Assembly: GCF_052857255.1 (NCBI RefSeq)
Contig: NC_135500.1
Span: 162,179,689 to 162,243,688 of the forward strand
Direction: 5' to 3'
DNA length: 64,000 nucleotides
Origin: Amblyomma americanum
Taxonomy: Eukaryota > Arthropoda > Arachnida > Ixodida > Ixodidae
Positions 33,347 through 47,043 of this stretch are shown here, piece after piece. The notes below the pieces were generated by a model. That model did no database searches, was not told the DNA's origin, and saw only the letters and a list, made by a program, of their open reading frames with translations. The position numbers were made by a program, and so were the translations under genes. Position 1 is the first letter of the stretch, and the number at the start of each line of letters is the position of its first letter.

Positions 33347-36300
33347 GTGCAGCTGTGCCATATTCGCGGCCATAGCTCATCGTAAGGGAAGTTACCAACA
33401 AGCCAGGGCATGAACTCAATTGCATACAGATGAAATATCAGTGGAGCGGATGCAAATCATGAGCACTGTTTCTAAAGAACGTTATTTTCTCTAGGATATG
33501 GTTCTTTTTTCTGGAATTTTTTTCCTTTGCCGCAGTACTTCGCAGGCGTACTTGATACTTCTCCTCGGCACTCTTACTCCAAACGCGAGATTGCCAATAT
33601 CGTGACGCGCCGTGGAAAAAAGAACTGAATGTTGCAACATGCAGAGGCATTCTGTGAACTAGGCCTCCAAAACATGCACGCCTTCAGTAAGCTGGCATAG
33701 GCTCCATTCATAATGAAATACTTATATACAAGAGAGGTGTCACAAGCACGCAGGGTCGATTTTCAGCATTCGTTGGCCTGACTGCGAAAATTTTTAATAC
33801 AGCTCTTCAAGTGAAGGCTGGTTCCAATATAGTTTTTGGCCGGAGGCAAGATTCAGCGTGGCGAATATATTTGCACACTCGTCGCCTGCCAGCCACACAA
33901 TAATTTCAAAACTGGGTGCCATTTGAAGCCCTCTTATTCTATTTCATGAGCATGAGTTGAATGATATAATCATGACTATGATTCCAAAAATAAGCAAATA
34001 AATCATTTCTTAGAACTCCGAGGCGCGCGCTCTCCGCGATCTTTTCGGATATAAATCAAGCACTTGTGATACGCCTGCATTGCCTGCTGGTCATCGCTCC
34101 TCGTGGTCCATGCGAGACAGCACGCTGAATACCGTTGTTTTTCTTCTCTTGACCGCCCCGCAACAAAGCGGGTATTTTCATACATTTGTCAATTTATAAA
34201 AAATATTTATGCAGTGTAAAGCTGCATGCTCCGAATTAGATCAAAAGGCATAATGTGTTCAAATGTGAATTAAAATAATTTTGAAGTGTTTTCTAAAAAT
34301 TTGAACTTGTTATTAATTTTTGAGCAGTGCCTGGTTGGTCGCCTTTTTAAATATTCAAACTGCCCTCACCTCACGAATAAATTTTTTAGGCGAAAATATT
34401 TCAGGCCTCCATTACGCAGTTTACAATAAGTTTCCATCAACTTTTTTGAACAAATCGGAGATGGTTGAGCACAACGTCTGGAACGTTTGGAGTGGAATGA
34501 CCTAAAAGGCAACATTAAACAATAAATATATGCTGCTGTAGAGGTTAAGAGTCGTAAGTTTTGATGCTTTTTTGCTTTTACTGCGATGTGTCGAAGGTTA
34601 TATAGGACTTGTGAAGTATTTGCTTATGGAAGAAAATTAGTTTAAATATGAATTGCATGGTATGTCTCAAGTGCTAGCAGCTGAGTCTTTAACTGAGATA
34701 TAGCCAATATCCCCAAATCGTTACATCATTGGTCCGTGATGTCTGAGTAACAAAGGCTAGCAATTGCTGCAATAGCCTTCTTATGCTGCAAGAACAAGGA
34801 GTTTAAATTTGTGAGCGTTGTATCGCGCCCTATGAGCAAACGGGTGGGGAGAAATAATTGTATTATAGTGAAGTGGAGCTACATTTTTAAGCATACTGGT
34901 AGCAAAAGTGTAAATCTGTTTAAGAGACCAATTGATCGCGGAACATTCTTTGTAACATAGTCTAAACGGTCGGGTAGCAATACCTGTTGATTGAATATAA
35001 CTCCAAGGAAGCATATTGGCTGAACATGTTGAATGCTGTTTCATTTACAAAAAAAAAAATTTGGCTCATCTTCTCTGACTTTATTGTTACCTCTGAATAT
35101 TGCACGCTTCGTTGAATCAACGTTTCTTTTAAACCGGTAAAAAGTAGTTGAAACGCTAACTATTAAAAACCCGCGCAATTCATGTGGTCGCAGAGCTCCC
35201 CTTGTCAAGTTCATGGTGAACACAAAGAAAAACATACGTTTTCTGGTTATATGCTAAGTGCGCGAAACGAGGTGCTTTGGGGTGAATTGAAACGGGATAG
35301 AGTTATGCTGCTATGGGGTTTGGCGTCATTTCTTTCAAACGGCCAAACAGCTATCCTACGTGTTGAGTTGAACGAGCGAAGGTGTCATCTGCCCATCTGG
35401 CAGGGGAACCGTGGTGGTCGCTCCGGTCAGTGCTGTGTTTACGCGTGCACTCAGCAACAGTGCGTTGGACAGAGTGAAAAAGCCACAACAGTAACAGCGT
35501 CTAAGAGAAGCCTCCGAATTCGAGGTCAGAGTGATGTCGTGGGAAAGTTCCATTTTTGTATTTTACTGATACATGTGGACAGGGGAGGCAAAACACTCTG
35601 TGTTTCACCACAGTAACGCCCCAGTGATTCTGGTCTCGGTTGATTCTAAGTACGCGGACCGTGTCCTCGAGTTGCCGTGACGTTGTTCAAGGCGTGTCCT
35701 GCTACGGTGCTGCGATATATTTTTTCGCATCCTGTTTAAGAATAGATACTTCGCTTGATCTATAACACAAAACATTAACCAGTCTAATCCTCTTCTATTA
35801 CTTCAAGTAGAAAAGCAAATTATTGTGTTTTGTGCATAATCGCAGTTCCAGTTCTATTCCGGCCTGATTGTACACTCATGACCTCCGATTAGGGGTACTA
35901 GCTGAGGGGGACATTATTTCATCTCTCGCCAATGAAGATGTTTTTACAAATAATACACGCAAAGCTTCCCATTTTTTTTATTAGGCATCTTTGAAGTCCA
36001 AAGTGTTTGCCCTCTCATCATTACCGACACAAATTACTGCCACCGATGCAGGAGTTCCAGATCACATTGTTCATTAAAACTGGGCTCGGTAAAACTTGTC
36101 ATCTCTCTCCCCCCCCCCCCAACAAATTTTCCACCCTCAGAAGTGTCGAAGTTTCTTCAAATAATTTCGCTATTTCTTCATTGTTACAAGTCAAAGACCT
36201 CTCTGATAGCAACTTTGCTGAAACTGAACCTTCTTGAAAAAGCTTTAGCGGCGGACAGTATAACCAGACGCTTGCGTAAAGCGCTACAGCCCTGTGTACT

Positions 36301-38724
36301 AATGTTCTGAAATTTTTCAGAGATTCACCTCTGAATCTCTCCTCATCTCTTTCGGAAGATCATTTACTCCTCTTATCGATGTCCTTTATTGGGTGATTAT
36401 ACATCTCCACAATAGCACCCCAGATTAGATCACACTATTCTTTGTGCCTCTGCAACGTCGTTCATGCGTGGCTGTGGCCTGAGCGTCCTTAGTTCACATA
36501 TTCTTTTTTGTCGAACCTTCCCTTCTTCCTCGTTCCCTATAAACCACGAACATTGCTCGCAGACATCTAAAATCAAGGCACGTTGTACGACGTAGCGGTA
36601 AACACTACGTCGGGCCTCTGAATAGAGCATCGTCAACGCTAAGAAGTGTGGTACTCGGTCGACGTCAAGCACTGGTGAGTGCGTGATGCATGAGCGCACA
36701 CTGGAGCAGTGCATGCACAGCACAGCAGCCGAATAACACAGCCTTCCAATGCTCACTTTGTAGTTAACCAAGCATTATCCCCACATATCGTGTCTAGGCG
36801 TCAAAGTATTTGCTGAAGCAACACGCTTGATTCATACCCATTTCATCCTGAACAACGCATACACTAGCGCCGTCAGTTGCTGAGGAAAGGAAATCACTAC
36901 GAGTTAATTGAAGATCACACAGGTTTCTCGGAATATAACAAAACTCAGTATTGCTACTTGGTGGATGCGCTTCCAGCCATGGAAAATGCACCTACCTCCT
37001 CTCGGCTTCCTTTCACCACCCAGCCTCCAACCTCCATTCTTAATAATCTCCACCCAACCTCCAACCACAACCTTCTACCCACCTAACCCTCCATAAGGCT
37101 CCATTCAAACCGCAACCAAAGGCGCAATAGAAAGCTGGTTGATCTAAAAGCGCAATGTACCAAAAACGCTCCCAACATAGACTTGTCTCAATCCATAGTA
37201 TGACCACCTCTGGAATTAGACTTTATTTATGCATCTAGACACATCACTACGCTCAGTCTAAGCAGCACCAGCGCGTGTCATGCTTCCTTTCTATCATTAA
37301 AAAGTGCTACTTCGTAACACTCCTAAAAACTTTCATGACTGACAGCCTGCGGCACGGCTCAGCCAATATTATGTGGTGGCAGATCAAAAAGAACAGAAAA
37401 AAACAAGAACCCATGTGCGAACATTGCGATGCTAATGTAGTATCTTCTGCAAGCCGACATGAGAATCTCTCCTTGAGCGCAAAGAAAAATGCAGGAAGGG
37501 CACATCTTCGTTCTTCGTGAAGCCCCCCTACGCTACCCAACTTGTGTTGTTGCAAAAACACATTTATGCAAGATAGCCGAGTGCCTATGCCTTGAACCTT
37601 GGAGTAAAAAAACTTGGGCTCTCTTCAGTTTGCATGAACAATGCAAGCCGAGGCGACATCCTGCGTGATACAACGCGAACTGCAATTTTTCGGTATGTAT
37701 CCTTGCACCTGCTCGCTCGCTAGCTGGTCTTAATCACAAAACGTGAAAATATCCTTTCTCCTTCACAGAAGCAGAGCGCTTACTATGGGAACGATTTTGA
37801 GGAACCCATATAATAAACTTCAAGCAAATTCCCACCGCAAAAATACTGCCGGAAAGTAATTTTACCTCTCGTGCAACTCGTGCTCCGGCGTAGAAGCTCA
37901 TTTCCAATTTTTAGACGCCCCCTGGGCGTCATCGCGCTCCACTTCACAACTCCGTCGTGTGCAGGTATACGAAGCAAAGTGCATTGGCAGCCTACACGCG
38001 GGTATAAACGACGTTGCAGGCACCGGAACAGCCTTCCTGGCTCTTGTTTGTCTTCCTAGAGGACAGGAACCATCTTGCGAAGCAGTTAATTAGGCTTTGC
38101 ATAGGAAAGCTCCTTTCGCCGAAACCTGCTGGTAGCGGTTTTTGCACTGCCGTCATTACCTTCACTTGCTCGTAGCACGACGGCAACACTCCGCGGCGCG
38201 CCTTACGTTTTCTTCGTCGCCAGCCAACGGAAGCCATAGAGCTTCAGATCTGTGTGTAAATATTTTCTTCTCAATACTTCGCTGTCCTGTAAAGGCGTTC
38301 TATATGTCTACGCTGAGAAAAATTACGCTGATCAAAGAGGTTAAGGACACTCAGCCAGGAAGCACTCAAGCAACGTCTTCGCAAAATGTGCAAGCGTTCT
38401 TGCAGACTTGATTGCGAGATCTAAGCGATGAGCCTTCCGACCCCAAATATGGCAGTAGTTATGATATGAGTTGTTCTTTTGCTTCTCAGTAGAAGTGTGG
38501 TGGGGTATTTCTCGTGTGTGTACCAATAAATTAATTTTTCTGGATACTGCTTGAACAATTATTTCCCAACAACAAAGACGCAGGAGAAATATATCATTAG
38601 GTATACTGAATGCTTTCAGGCGGCAATAATTAGCACATTGAAGCGCTGCGTGAAGGCTAATATTAGGCTTGTTCGCTGCGAGGAGAAGAAATTAAAGAGA
38701 AAAAATCTCTCACTGTAATGCATT
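33347..38724. other. Unassigned DNA with short simple repeats
   Basis: Over 5 kb without an element I can name. Noted: a 12-C run at 36109-36120, a C/T-rich stretch at 36990-37110 built of CCTCCAACC-like units, and a GC-rich patch at 37960-38240. That patch has a minus-strand ATG at 38237 whose frame (MASVGWRRRKRKARRG...) meets AAG|GTAATG, a passable donor; I do not call it an exon. The frame 35182-35616 is open on the plus strand, with no domain. Confidence 0.45.
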
Positions 38725-39031
38725 GATTTTGGTTTGTTTATTAAACGAAAGACGCAGTAAACTCCTCACTTCTCCGTGGAGACCTCAACTGTGCCATGAG
38801 AACAGGGCGGAAGGTGGGAGTGAAAGATGAAAGAGAGAAAGAGGTGCAGTAGTGGAGTGCTCCATAAGTAATTTCGAGCACCTGAAAATCTGAAGTGCGC
38901 TGACGTCGCAGAGCGAATGGGCGCCTTTGTATTTCGCCTACAGCGAAAGGCGACCACCGCGGAAACGTTCAACACCAAATACTTCGGCTCAGTAGCCGAG
39001 CGCCATAAGCACTGGGTCTTTGCAGCGGGTC
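38725..39031 (-). mobile_element. Ruka-type SINE, old copy
   Basis: Minus-strand copy recognisable by block order: a decayed tail, GGGAGTGAAAGATGAAAG, GAGGTGCAGTAGTGGAGTGC, AATTTCGAGCACCTGAAAAT, CGCTGACGTCGCAG and GGCTCAGTAGCCGAGCGCCA. The B box has been lost (CAACACCAAA in place of a GGTTCGAACCC complement) and several CpGs have changed. It is clearly older than the copies at 0.7 and 21.4 kb. Confidence 0.82.
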
Positions 39032-41457
39032 TATAATCCATCAGGATAAAATCAGGTGGATGGAAGACGTCTAAACCTGCATGGCCTGATATAAACTTTA
39101 AAGTTGGCTTCAAATAAACAACGAGGGCACGAACGCTCGAAGAGATGTCTTCAAAATCGTTTATAACGTTTGTGAAATTGCGGCAAGTTAGGTAGGAAGA
39201 GGGACAGTGGGATAAGAATTTTTTCTTAGATATGATTTGCAAAATTGCGCAGATCTGGAAAAGTCGACATTTAATAGAAGAGCATAACACGGCGGTTGGC
39301 ATGCAACCATCTTCCATGAGCCAAAACCACTTCATTTAATTCACCGGCCTTCAATCTATGTGCACAGCAATGCTCCCGCGATAAACAATTCGCGCACTTG
39401 TTTATCGTGCGATTCACTTGATTAAACAGCCCAACTGACCATAAATGATACCTGCCTCGATATGACGCCAAGACACTTTATTAGCACGTTAATCTTGCAT
39501 ATTACAACAGGAGAATCGGGACCTCTTGTTACTTGTTTTTTAACCTCATCCAAAGTCAACCGACCACCCACGTAAGAGCACTCGAAGGTTTAAGAAATGG
39601 AAAATAGGGAAGCAATGACAATTTAGCACTACTGCTGGCAGTTAGCTCAAGGAAACACGACAGTTCAGTAACTCGCGCTAACCAAGAAGAAACCATCAGT
39701 CCTAAAGCATCCTGAAGTATAATAACCAATATTAATGCCGAATTTTTAAAACGTAGCATCAGGCCTAAAAGCACGTTTGAGGGAATGGCAACCTATGCAT
39801 GATGAGAGCTCACGGTGGTTACCATAGGACGAAAGCCAGTGAACTAATGACTATATGTGCTAGTTAAGCACTTCAGCGCAATTCTGGATTCAATAAAATT
39901 GTAAAGCATGACAGTGCAGCTGCTCAAGCGGCCACTGAACTGCCGACAAGGCTCGTGCTGAAGCTAAAATGCGTCACTACTGCCACGGGAGAGCGAGCGG
40001 CTCTTACTGTCGATGAGAAATGAAGGCACAGTTTATGCTAATTTAAAAAACGCACCAATGGGAGCGAATACAGACAGTAGACTAGAGACGGAGCGTTTTC
40101 GCTCAAGCGAGAGCAGCTGGTTGTGCGGAGAAAAGTGCCAACGAAAAGGGCACTATGAAAAGTGGGCTAGACGGCCACAACCCAAGAACCGGGCACAAAT
40201 TGAAAATGCAGATTTAAAGACCATGCCGTTCTGCTTTCTAGCGCTGAGGGCGACCGTTGGAGCCCACCTCATTAAATATTTATTGGCCTTGATTGAGTGG
40301 CAGACGAGTGGGGCGCGTGCTCTCGTCCTGCAGTTTCTCTTTCGTGAATGTGCTCTTTATGCAGGTATGCACCGTAAGCAGTATGCATTGCGCGACCTAC
40401 GGGGAGAGCTATGTGCCAGGGTACAAATATATTGTGGCCTTTTTTTTTCACTCCCTTCGCATGTTTGTTGTGCTTACAGAACGCAATAAAAGGAAGTGTA
40501 GCCTAATTACGAAAGAAAAAATAAAGAACACGAGAACACAAGAGATTCTTGGGCCACAAACAGTGTTGGCGCACACTACGTCAACGAGTGCAGTCGCGTA
40601 CATGCTGAGTAGAACAATAGAAGAAGGAATATTAGGTGCCAGGCGTTGGCTGAATATTGAAGCAACCTTGCTCAAAAGAGCGTTCCTTGTGATCAAACTC
40701 TGAATAAGCCACGTAAACATAATGCGGCCGGCTAAGTAGCGTGAAATGCTCATAAACCTGCAACGTCAGATACGCTGGGAGTGCCAGCTACGCTCTGTGA
40801 GTCATGCGTTTCCGTGTAGACTTTTACGTGAAGGCTCCTTTGCAAGTGACAACCGCAATGAAGAGATGTATCACCGCTATCGTTGTTTATAGTCAGGAGT
40901 ATAAAGACCTCGGACGCGGAAAGAATCTAGAAGCTCAATGGAAGCGCTTTGAGAGACATTGGGTGCCCTCTACGGGAGCAATACTTCGTCACGTGTGGCA
41001 TTTGCCGGGAAAAACTCAAACCAATACGAAGTAACTTTCTTCGCCGAAAATGTCGCTCAGAAAAGCTTGATCAAAAAGACTTTACGAAAGAGCTTTCAAA
41101 CGAGGTTTCCAGAAGTTCGTTTGCATATGATGTTATCGATACTTTAGCAGCAGAAACAAGCGTCTGGACATTTTGATGTTCTCCATATTTTGTGAGACCT
41201 TCGGCGACGCTAATCTAAAACCTGAGCCATTTGCATCAATTTTTGACCCAAATGAAGCGTGAAGGGACGATAACAAGTAATACCTGGCCCATCACCGACA
41301 GAATGCTGCATAATGTTTAGTCCACCAAATAAAAAAATATAACAATCATCGTTCAAGTCAAAGCATAAATAACAGGTCCAAAGTACCACATTTTGTGCGC
41401 AGCGTGCACTCAAAGTCATTGTGTTAAAAAAATTATTCAAGGAAAAAAAATGGCGCA
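39032..41457. other. Unassigned DNA
   Basis: No gene or element recognised. The longest open frame (40013-40489) overlaps another at 40293-40703 in a different frame, and neither shows a domain. Confidence 0.45.
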
Positions 41458-41481
41458 CACACTTAAGGCTGCTTAAGTGTG
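41458..41481. repeat. Perfect hairpin, 10-bp stem
   Basis: CACACTTAAG (41458-41467), loop GCTG, CTTAAGTGTG (41472-41481). The stem is perfect. It is not followed by a T run, and this is a eukaryotic context, so a terminator role is not suggested. Confidence 0.8.
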
Positions 41482-41900
41482 AGAAGGCGAAAGCCCACCC
41501 GCTCACTTCGTGAACGCAGTCGTTCACTGACATAACACACGATCACACTCAACCGACCACTATTACTACTTTTTGTGAACTGCGGACGAGGCAGAGGGAA
41601 TGACATTGCTCCGCAGCCGGCAACGTCCTACCTCTACACGGCTGTTCGAAGCCGCCGCCACGCTTCCACTTCACCCCTTCCACTTCGCGCATAGTGGAGT
41701 GATGTAAACCGATGCCACCCAGCTTACAATTCAACCTCTAAGCTGCGACGTCGCGCAAACTTCGTGAATGCAATCGCCGCCCTACCGCGGACCGCGCTTC
41801 CTTCCCGCACCAGCTGCGACATCAGGCGGCATTCGGATGCGCCGACCGTCTGCATGAGGGCGCCATCTTTTATGGCTATCATCGAGTAGTATCACACACA
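41482..41900. other. GC- and CpG-richer block
   Basis: The stretch 41490-41870 is visibly richer in GC and CpG than its surroundings (for example CGAAGCCGCCGCCACGCTTC and CGCCGCCCTACCGCGGACCG). No ORF with a domain and no clear TATA or initiator was found. It may be a repeat fragment or a weak CpG island. Confidence 0.35.
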
Positions 41901-44900
41901 CAAAGGCGAGTTTCCGCTCAATGGGGCAAGCAAGGCTATTGCCTAAAAATGCTGACATTTATTGCTTTGATAAGGAAGCGTCACTTGCATAAAAGGCCCG
42001 CAATAATTTATACTATATTTATGCGAAGTTCTCCGCAGGGAGCAATAATGCCGGCATGGGAAGGATGGAATGGCGTGCGGGACAGCGATGGTCTGGGGCT
42101 CATTGATGACAACTGCATGAAGGAATAATAGCACACAAGCCGGCCCTAAACAAATTGAACAGATTGCACTCACTCTGACAAGCAAGGAGTAATACAGAAA
42201 CTAATGCTAGAAGTGCGTTTAATATAGACGGGAGGAAGTTGCTAAAATTTTATTTTAATTTGCTCTCCAAAGGGACATTTGCTCCTCAAGAATAAAGCAC
42301 TCGTCATTATTCTTCTTCCCGCCTTCATCTTTAAGCGCTTTTTTTAAAATGCTCGAAAGGGACAAAGATCGGTTCCTTCAGTTCTCTTATAATTTCCTCA
42401 TTTCTATTTTCGTTTCCGCCACAAAGGTATATTTCAGCGCTTTGATGCTTTTAAATGTCAAGACGTTACATTTCTTCTCTTGTAACGATGTATTAGGTTA
42501 TATACGCCGCCAGTAACTATAATAAGTTGTTTTGTTTAATGAGTTGTTTTAGCGAAATTACTTTAGTTTACCTAAAGTGAAACGTTGTTTCATGCAATCA
42601 ATATTCCTGGCCGAAAGTAAAAGAATGGAACAAATTTTCACCTTCATTGATACCTTGGAGCCTCTGAATTAAATTCTGCTTGATAGTGAAAATGTTACGA
42701 TTATAGAATATAAATAAAAATATGACTGCACATGTCCGGCTACTGGCAGTCATCACGAAAGAGGAACTTAAATAAATGTAAGCTGGAGCCGATAAATAAC
42801 TTTATGAGCTCGAAATTAAGCTGTAGCTCATAACTATAACGCCCTGCATAGCCTACGTGCCACAGACTTTAAGCCCAAATTACTTCCTCATGAATGCGGC
42901 AACACTTTCGGGAAATAATAAATAGTTACGCTGATTTCCAAACCTGCAGCAAATGATCTTGTTCACTAATTTTTAAAACATTCTCCGCTTTGAAAGAAAT
43001 TAATGCATGCTTTTCTCTTGAGGTGGCCCAACACGAGCAAGCGTTGATAGAAAGATCTGCTAGAGCTTAATTATACTATAGTATAATTAAATAATTTTAA
43101 TTTAATAACTGTCTATTGATGTGGACTGTACAGTATTTTCTGCATAGTCTTAATATTGTGTGAAATGCACAAATTAGTTTATTCACTGTATGTAGACATA
43201 ATACTTCGTGCTGACATTTTGCTGGGTGCACTTAAAGCGGTGAAATATATATATTTTTAAATTTAACACTATGGACTGTACACCGGGCGCTTACTGTATC
43301 ACAGAAGTTACTATGATTAAGAATGTATTCACCCTTCAAAGGTTTCATCACTAATAGTTTAGAAATAAGTGTATTAACTGCAAAACGAGCACCGTGTCAA
43401 TAGCTGCTGCAGCGCTGTTACTGGGATTTTGTTAATAAATCTGAAGTGCTCTTTTTTCTCGCATAAAAGTTACGTAGAAGTAATGTTGGCGGTTTGTAAC
43501 AGAGACTCGTTGAGTGAAAAATTATCTATCTGTATATATATTTAAACGTTAACTACAATATGTCAATAAACATTGAGACTTGACGTAATTTCCGCAGGAC
43601 CAGTGAGAAGAATATTAGATTCCATTTATCTTAAACCTTGCGCGTTGTTCGAAACAAAGGTGCAACTGCATCCAATTATAACCATAATCTTAACAGCCTG
43701 ACGTTTTTCATTCACTACTGAAAAGTAGCATGGTATATTATGTTCCGAGATCCTAAAGCTTCTGCAGAATGAAAAAAAAAACATTACTAAATAATTATGC
43801 AAGGGAACTGCTGTTCGATACAAAACTATCACTCCATTTGAGAGGCTGTGTTGCAGTGCAGTAATCTACTAAATGTAAACAAGTTTCCTGGTTGCTTTTC
43901 TTGGAAATAAAATACAACAACACATTGTGGTTTTCTCGATTTTCAAGAGCCTTTTTTTTTACATTTGTGGACACAGTACGGCTAATTTACATTTCCAATG
44001 CAGAATGACGGGATGCCAAAAGCAGCAAAAGAATGATTATTCCATAACGCACATGTAACATTTTACATTATTATTGCTCTCAATTCTTTGTCGCAACTAA
44101 GCAGAAGAAGAGTGCGGTCTGAGGTAAAATGCACCGTGTGTACGAGCCTAAAGTGACAAACTTAAGGTGCGATACACAGGTGCAACGAAAAATTTTCAGA
44201 GCGTGGAAATTAAGCAGAAACAAAAAACTTCAATACTTGCCAGTTTAAGCATGTTTCTTTGAACCCAAAAGTATGCTTTCCACTTCTCGGTGTGATCTGT
44301 ACGATGCATCACCACGGCTGTGACGAAATTCTCTGTATGCAGTAAGTTCTGGTTATCCAGACGATAGACGACAGGTTGCGCGCAAAAACTAACGAATAAG
44401 GCAGATAACACAGAATAAGCGGGAGAAAAAAGAGTGACTATGTGAAAGGGCCGGGTGTCGTTTGCATCGGTTTACTTGTACATATGAAGGGGGCGAGTCG
44501 CAAGCACTTGCCGTGACAGGCCCTCATAGTTTCTGGCCTGAGCTTAAAAGGAAATAGTCCATGCAGATGCGCCTTGTCTGATCAACAGCCGGATGTTTTG
44601 TCTTCCGCTCGTTTCAGTCTGGCCACAAGCCGGGCTAGTCTTCTAAGTGGAGCCTAGCCGTTCGTTGACGGAGGGAGATTGAAGAGGGTTATTTCCTGCG
44701 AAGCGCTCAGAAACTGCTGGCAGACTCGTCTGGACAGCCAACTCCCGGTTCTTCCGCAGTGTTCTTCTTTAATTTGCCTTTTCATATTTTCTTGCCTTTC
44801 AGTCCGCTAAGCGCCACATCGTTACGTGCATTTTGGTTGCCGCATGATCAGAGAGATCAAGGTTTGAGATAAGGAAACCCAACTACCAAAATCTATAAAC

Positions 44901-46929
44901 AGAAGACCGAAACATGGTTCCGTAGTTTCTTAATACTCGTTTCTGTATTTAAGCATTGCCGCTGATCGCTGCGGAGAAACGAATACTACTCTAGTATAGT
45001 TCTTTCGTCACCACAATAATAAACCCCGCACTAGCAATAATACTTTTCACCCTATGTAGGACGATCACTTTTTTCAGAATAACGCAGTATTTCCAGAAAG
45101 AGGGGTGTGCGCAAAACAAAGTAAGCTGTTTTGCTTCCAGTGGTTCAGGTTTTATTTTTGGGAAACGTACTTAACCTTCTAGCACCAAAAAATAAACTTA
45201 TTTATAGCATTGTTCCAGCATAGACGCCCTCATTTTATTTTCTCTTGTTTTTTTTTCTTCTCAAAGGAAATACTTTTCAAACTATCAACACATCAAGAAC
45301 TAACAAACCTGACAGCTAGCAATCCAGAAAGCGTAACGTGAATACACTATTTGCGAAATCTTCAGAGCAATTTCTTGTTGCTCGGAGAACTGGTACGCCA
45401 TGTTTGTTCAGTAGGGAACACAAAGTAGGCACCCGGCGTTGGGTAAAGACGGCTGGGCATCTTGTGAAAAGTGAAATGGCGATTCATTGTTGTGGTGCCC
45501 TATGCAGAGGAAGCTACGATGCGTGTGGGAAATAGGTTAGTTTTTGCATGCCGTATATTGTTTTTAAGGTGACGGGAAGGTTTCAAAATAACACGTGTTA
45601 TGGGAAGTATCGTTAGCGTGCCGACCCGTTTACAGCCTTCGCATTCTGCTCAGATTCTAACGAGGCAAGGTGATTTGCAATCAGTTTACAATATTGACCA
45701 CACTTCTTGTCTGTGATCTAATTTCTGTCATATAATAACTCTTCGGTAGCGCACAGTCAGTTGGATGTATATTTGTCGACACAATCTTGAGCGATGAAAT
45801 AATTTGCGCATTTTTTTTTCAGCCGCCGTACGCCAGTATTGCTGAAGCCTGTCGTACGGCTGCAAAGAATAGTTTTCAATAATTTAGTAGCAAAACGTGA
45901 CCATGCGCGCTTAGTGCATTCATACTACAAAACTTTAATCGGCCGAGTCGTGAAGTACTGCATGGTATGATCGAGCTACGCATCGATTGCTCCTTAGTTC
46001 TCTGCGAGTTCAGTCCAGTTTTACCGGTGTTACAATATTTTAAGAAGCACTACCAAAACTCTCTTGACCCCCGCTTTTGTCGCAAGGTGCCGCGCACTGT
46101 ACTTCCTGAAAGGTTCAATAGCGCCTGCAGGCTGTCAGCGTTGATGTGGTGTTGGGATGTAATTTCGCCAATCATAAGAACTGATGTGCGAGCGTGTTAT
46201 TTGTACAGGCTTCCTGCAAGAGATATCCGCCTGATGCCAGCTTATGCAAAAACAGATAACGCGGCTGTTTTATCGAGACGGAAGGGTGCTCTTTAAATTT
46301 AAGAAGTACAAAAGTGTCCTGAGAGCGCTTGAAGCCGCCCGGTCTTATAATCCATGAGGCAAGTGGCAACAGATTGCTCTATAGAGGAAAGCCACCAAAG
46401 CATTTGAATCTCGCACCTGCATACACGGCTTGACCAGCATATCAAACTCATACGGGAAGTACTTTACCCCTTCACTTTAGTCAAACGCACATTTCATGGC
46501 AGCAGAGGAGGGAGGTTTATTATCACAAGCTGTAAACTTTAAAACAAGCGCTATTGGCTTGCAAGTGCCCTTGAAATGAGCGCCTCATTTCCGGTTATTA
46601 ATATAGACGGCCAAAAGCACATACTTTATCTGCTCCAAGTGAGTCTTCTTTCTCTCTCAAAGCTTGGAGCTAGAACCTAAATAGCGAACATCAACCCCGG
46701 AAACTGGAAAGGGTCTGTAACGGTGTCATTGAAAAGTGCGTATGTGCTTCACATATTACAATTAAAGGGATATAATATTAGGCACCTCGTCGTGGGCCAC
46801 AGACAGTGATACTGGCGTGTACACAGCTGATAATGGTGGCGCACATGAATTTTTGGTGTGCCGCAGAAAATGCTCCAGGCCAACGCACGTGAAAAAGTAC
46901 ACAGAGATGAATTTTCGACGCACTGCCCC
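41901..46929. other. Unassigned AT-rich DNA with one long palindrome
   Basis: Five kilobases without a recognised element, very AT-rich at 42200-44100. It contains a perfect 24-bp palindrome at 43067-43090. A GC-richer patch lies at 44440-44780. ORFs such as 45967-46296 show no domain. The end of the stretch (from about 46817) may contain further, unrecognisable upstream sequence of the LINE that follows. Confidence 0.45.
43067..43090. repeat. Perfect 24-bp palindrome
   Basis: TTAATTATACTATAGTATAA followed by TTAA is its own reverse complement with no loop. It lies in AT-rich DNA, and AATTAAATAATTTTAATTTAAT follows at once. It could form a cruciform, or be a chance product of local (TA)-rich composition. 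Confidence 0.9.
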
Positions 46930-47043
46930 GTGGAGCTTTATCGATAAAGCTGAGTGCTTCAACGAGTTTTTTTCTTCTGTATTCTCTGCTTCTTCCAACA
47001 CCTCTCACGTCTAGCTCAATTTTGGTCGAGTTAATCTGATCAC

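Noticed and set aside
35182..35616. 144-codon plus-strand ORF
   Set aside because: No ATG at the frame start that can be supported, no domain; part of it resembles a motif also seen near 1.4 kb, suggesting repeat origin.
37992..38237. Minus-strand ATG exon ending at AAG|GTAATG
   Set aside because: Weak start context, very basic short peptide, no partner exon; could arise by chance in a GC-rich patch.
41458..41481. Intrinsic terminator
   Set aside because: Although the stem is perfect, there is no T run after it and bacterial-type termination does not apply here.
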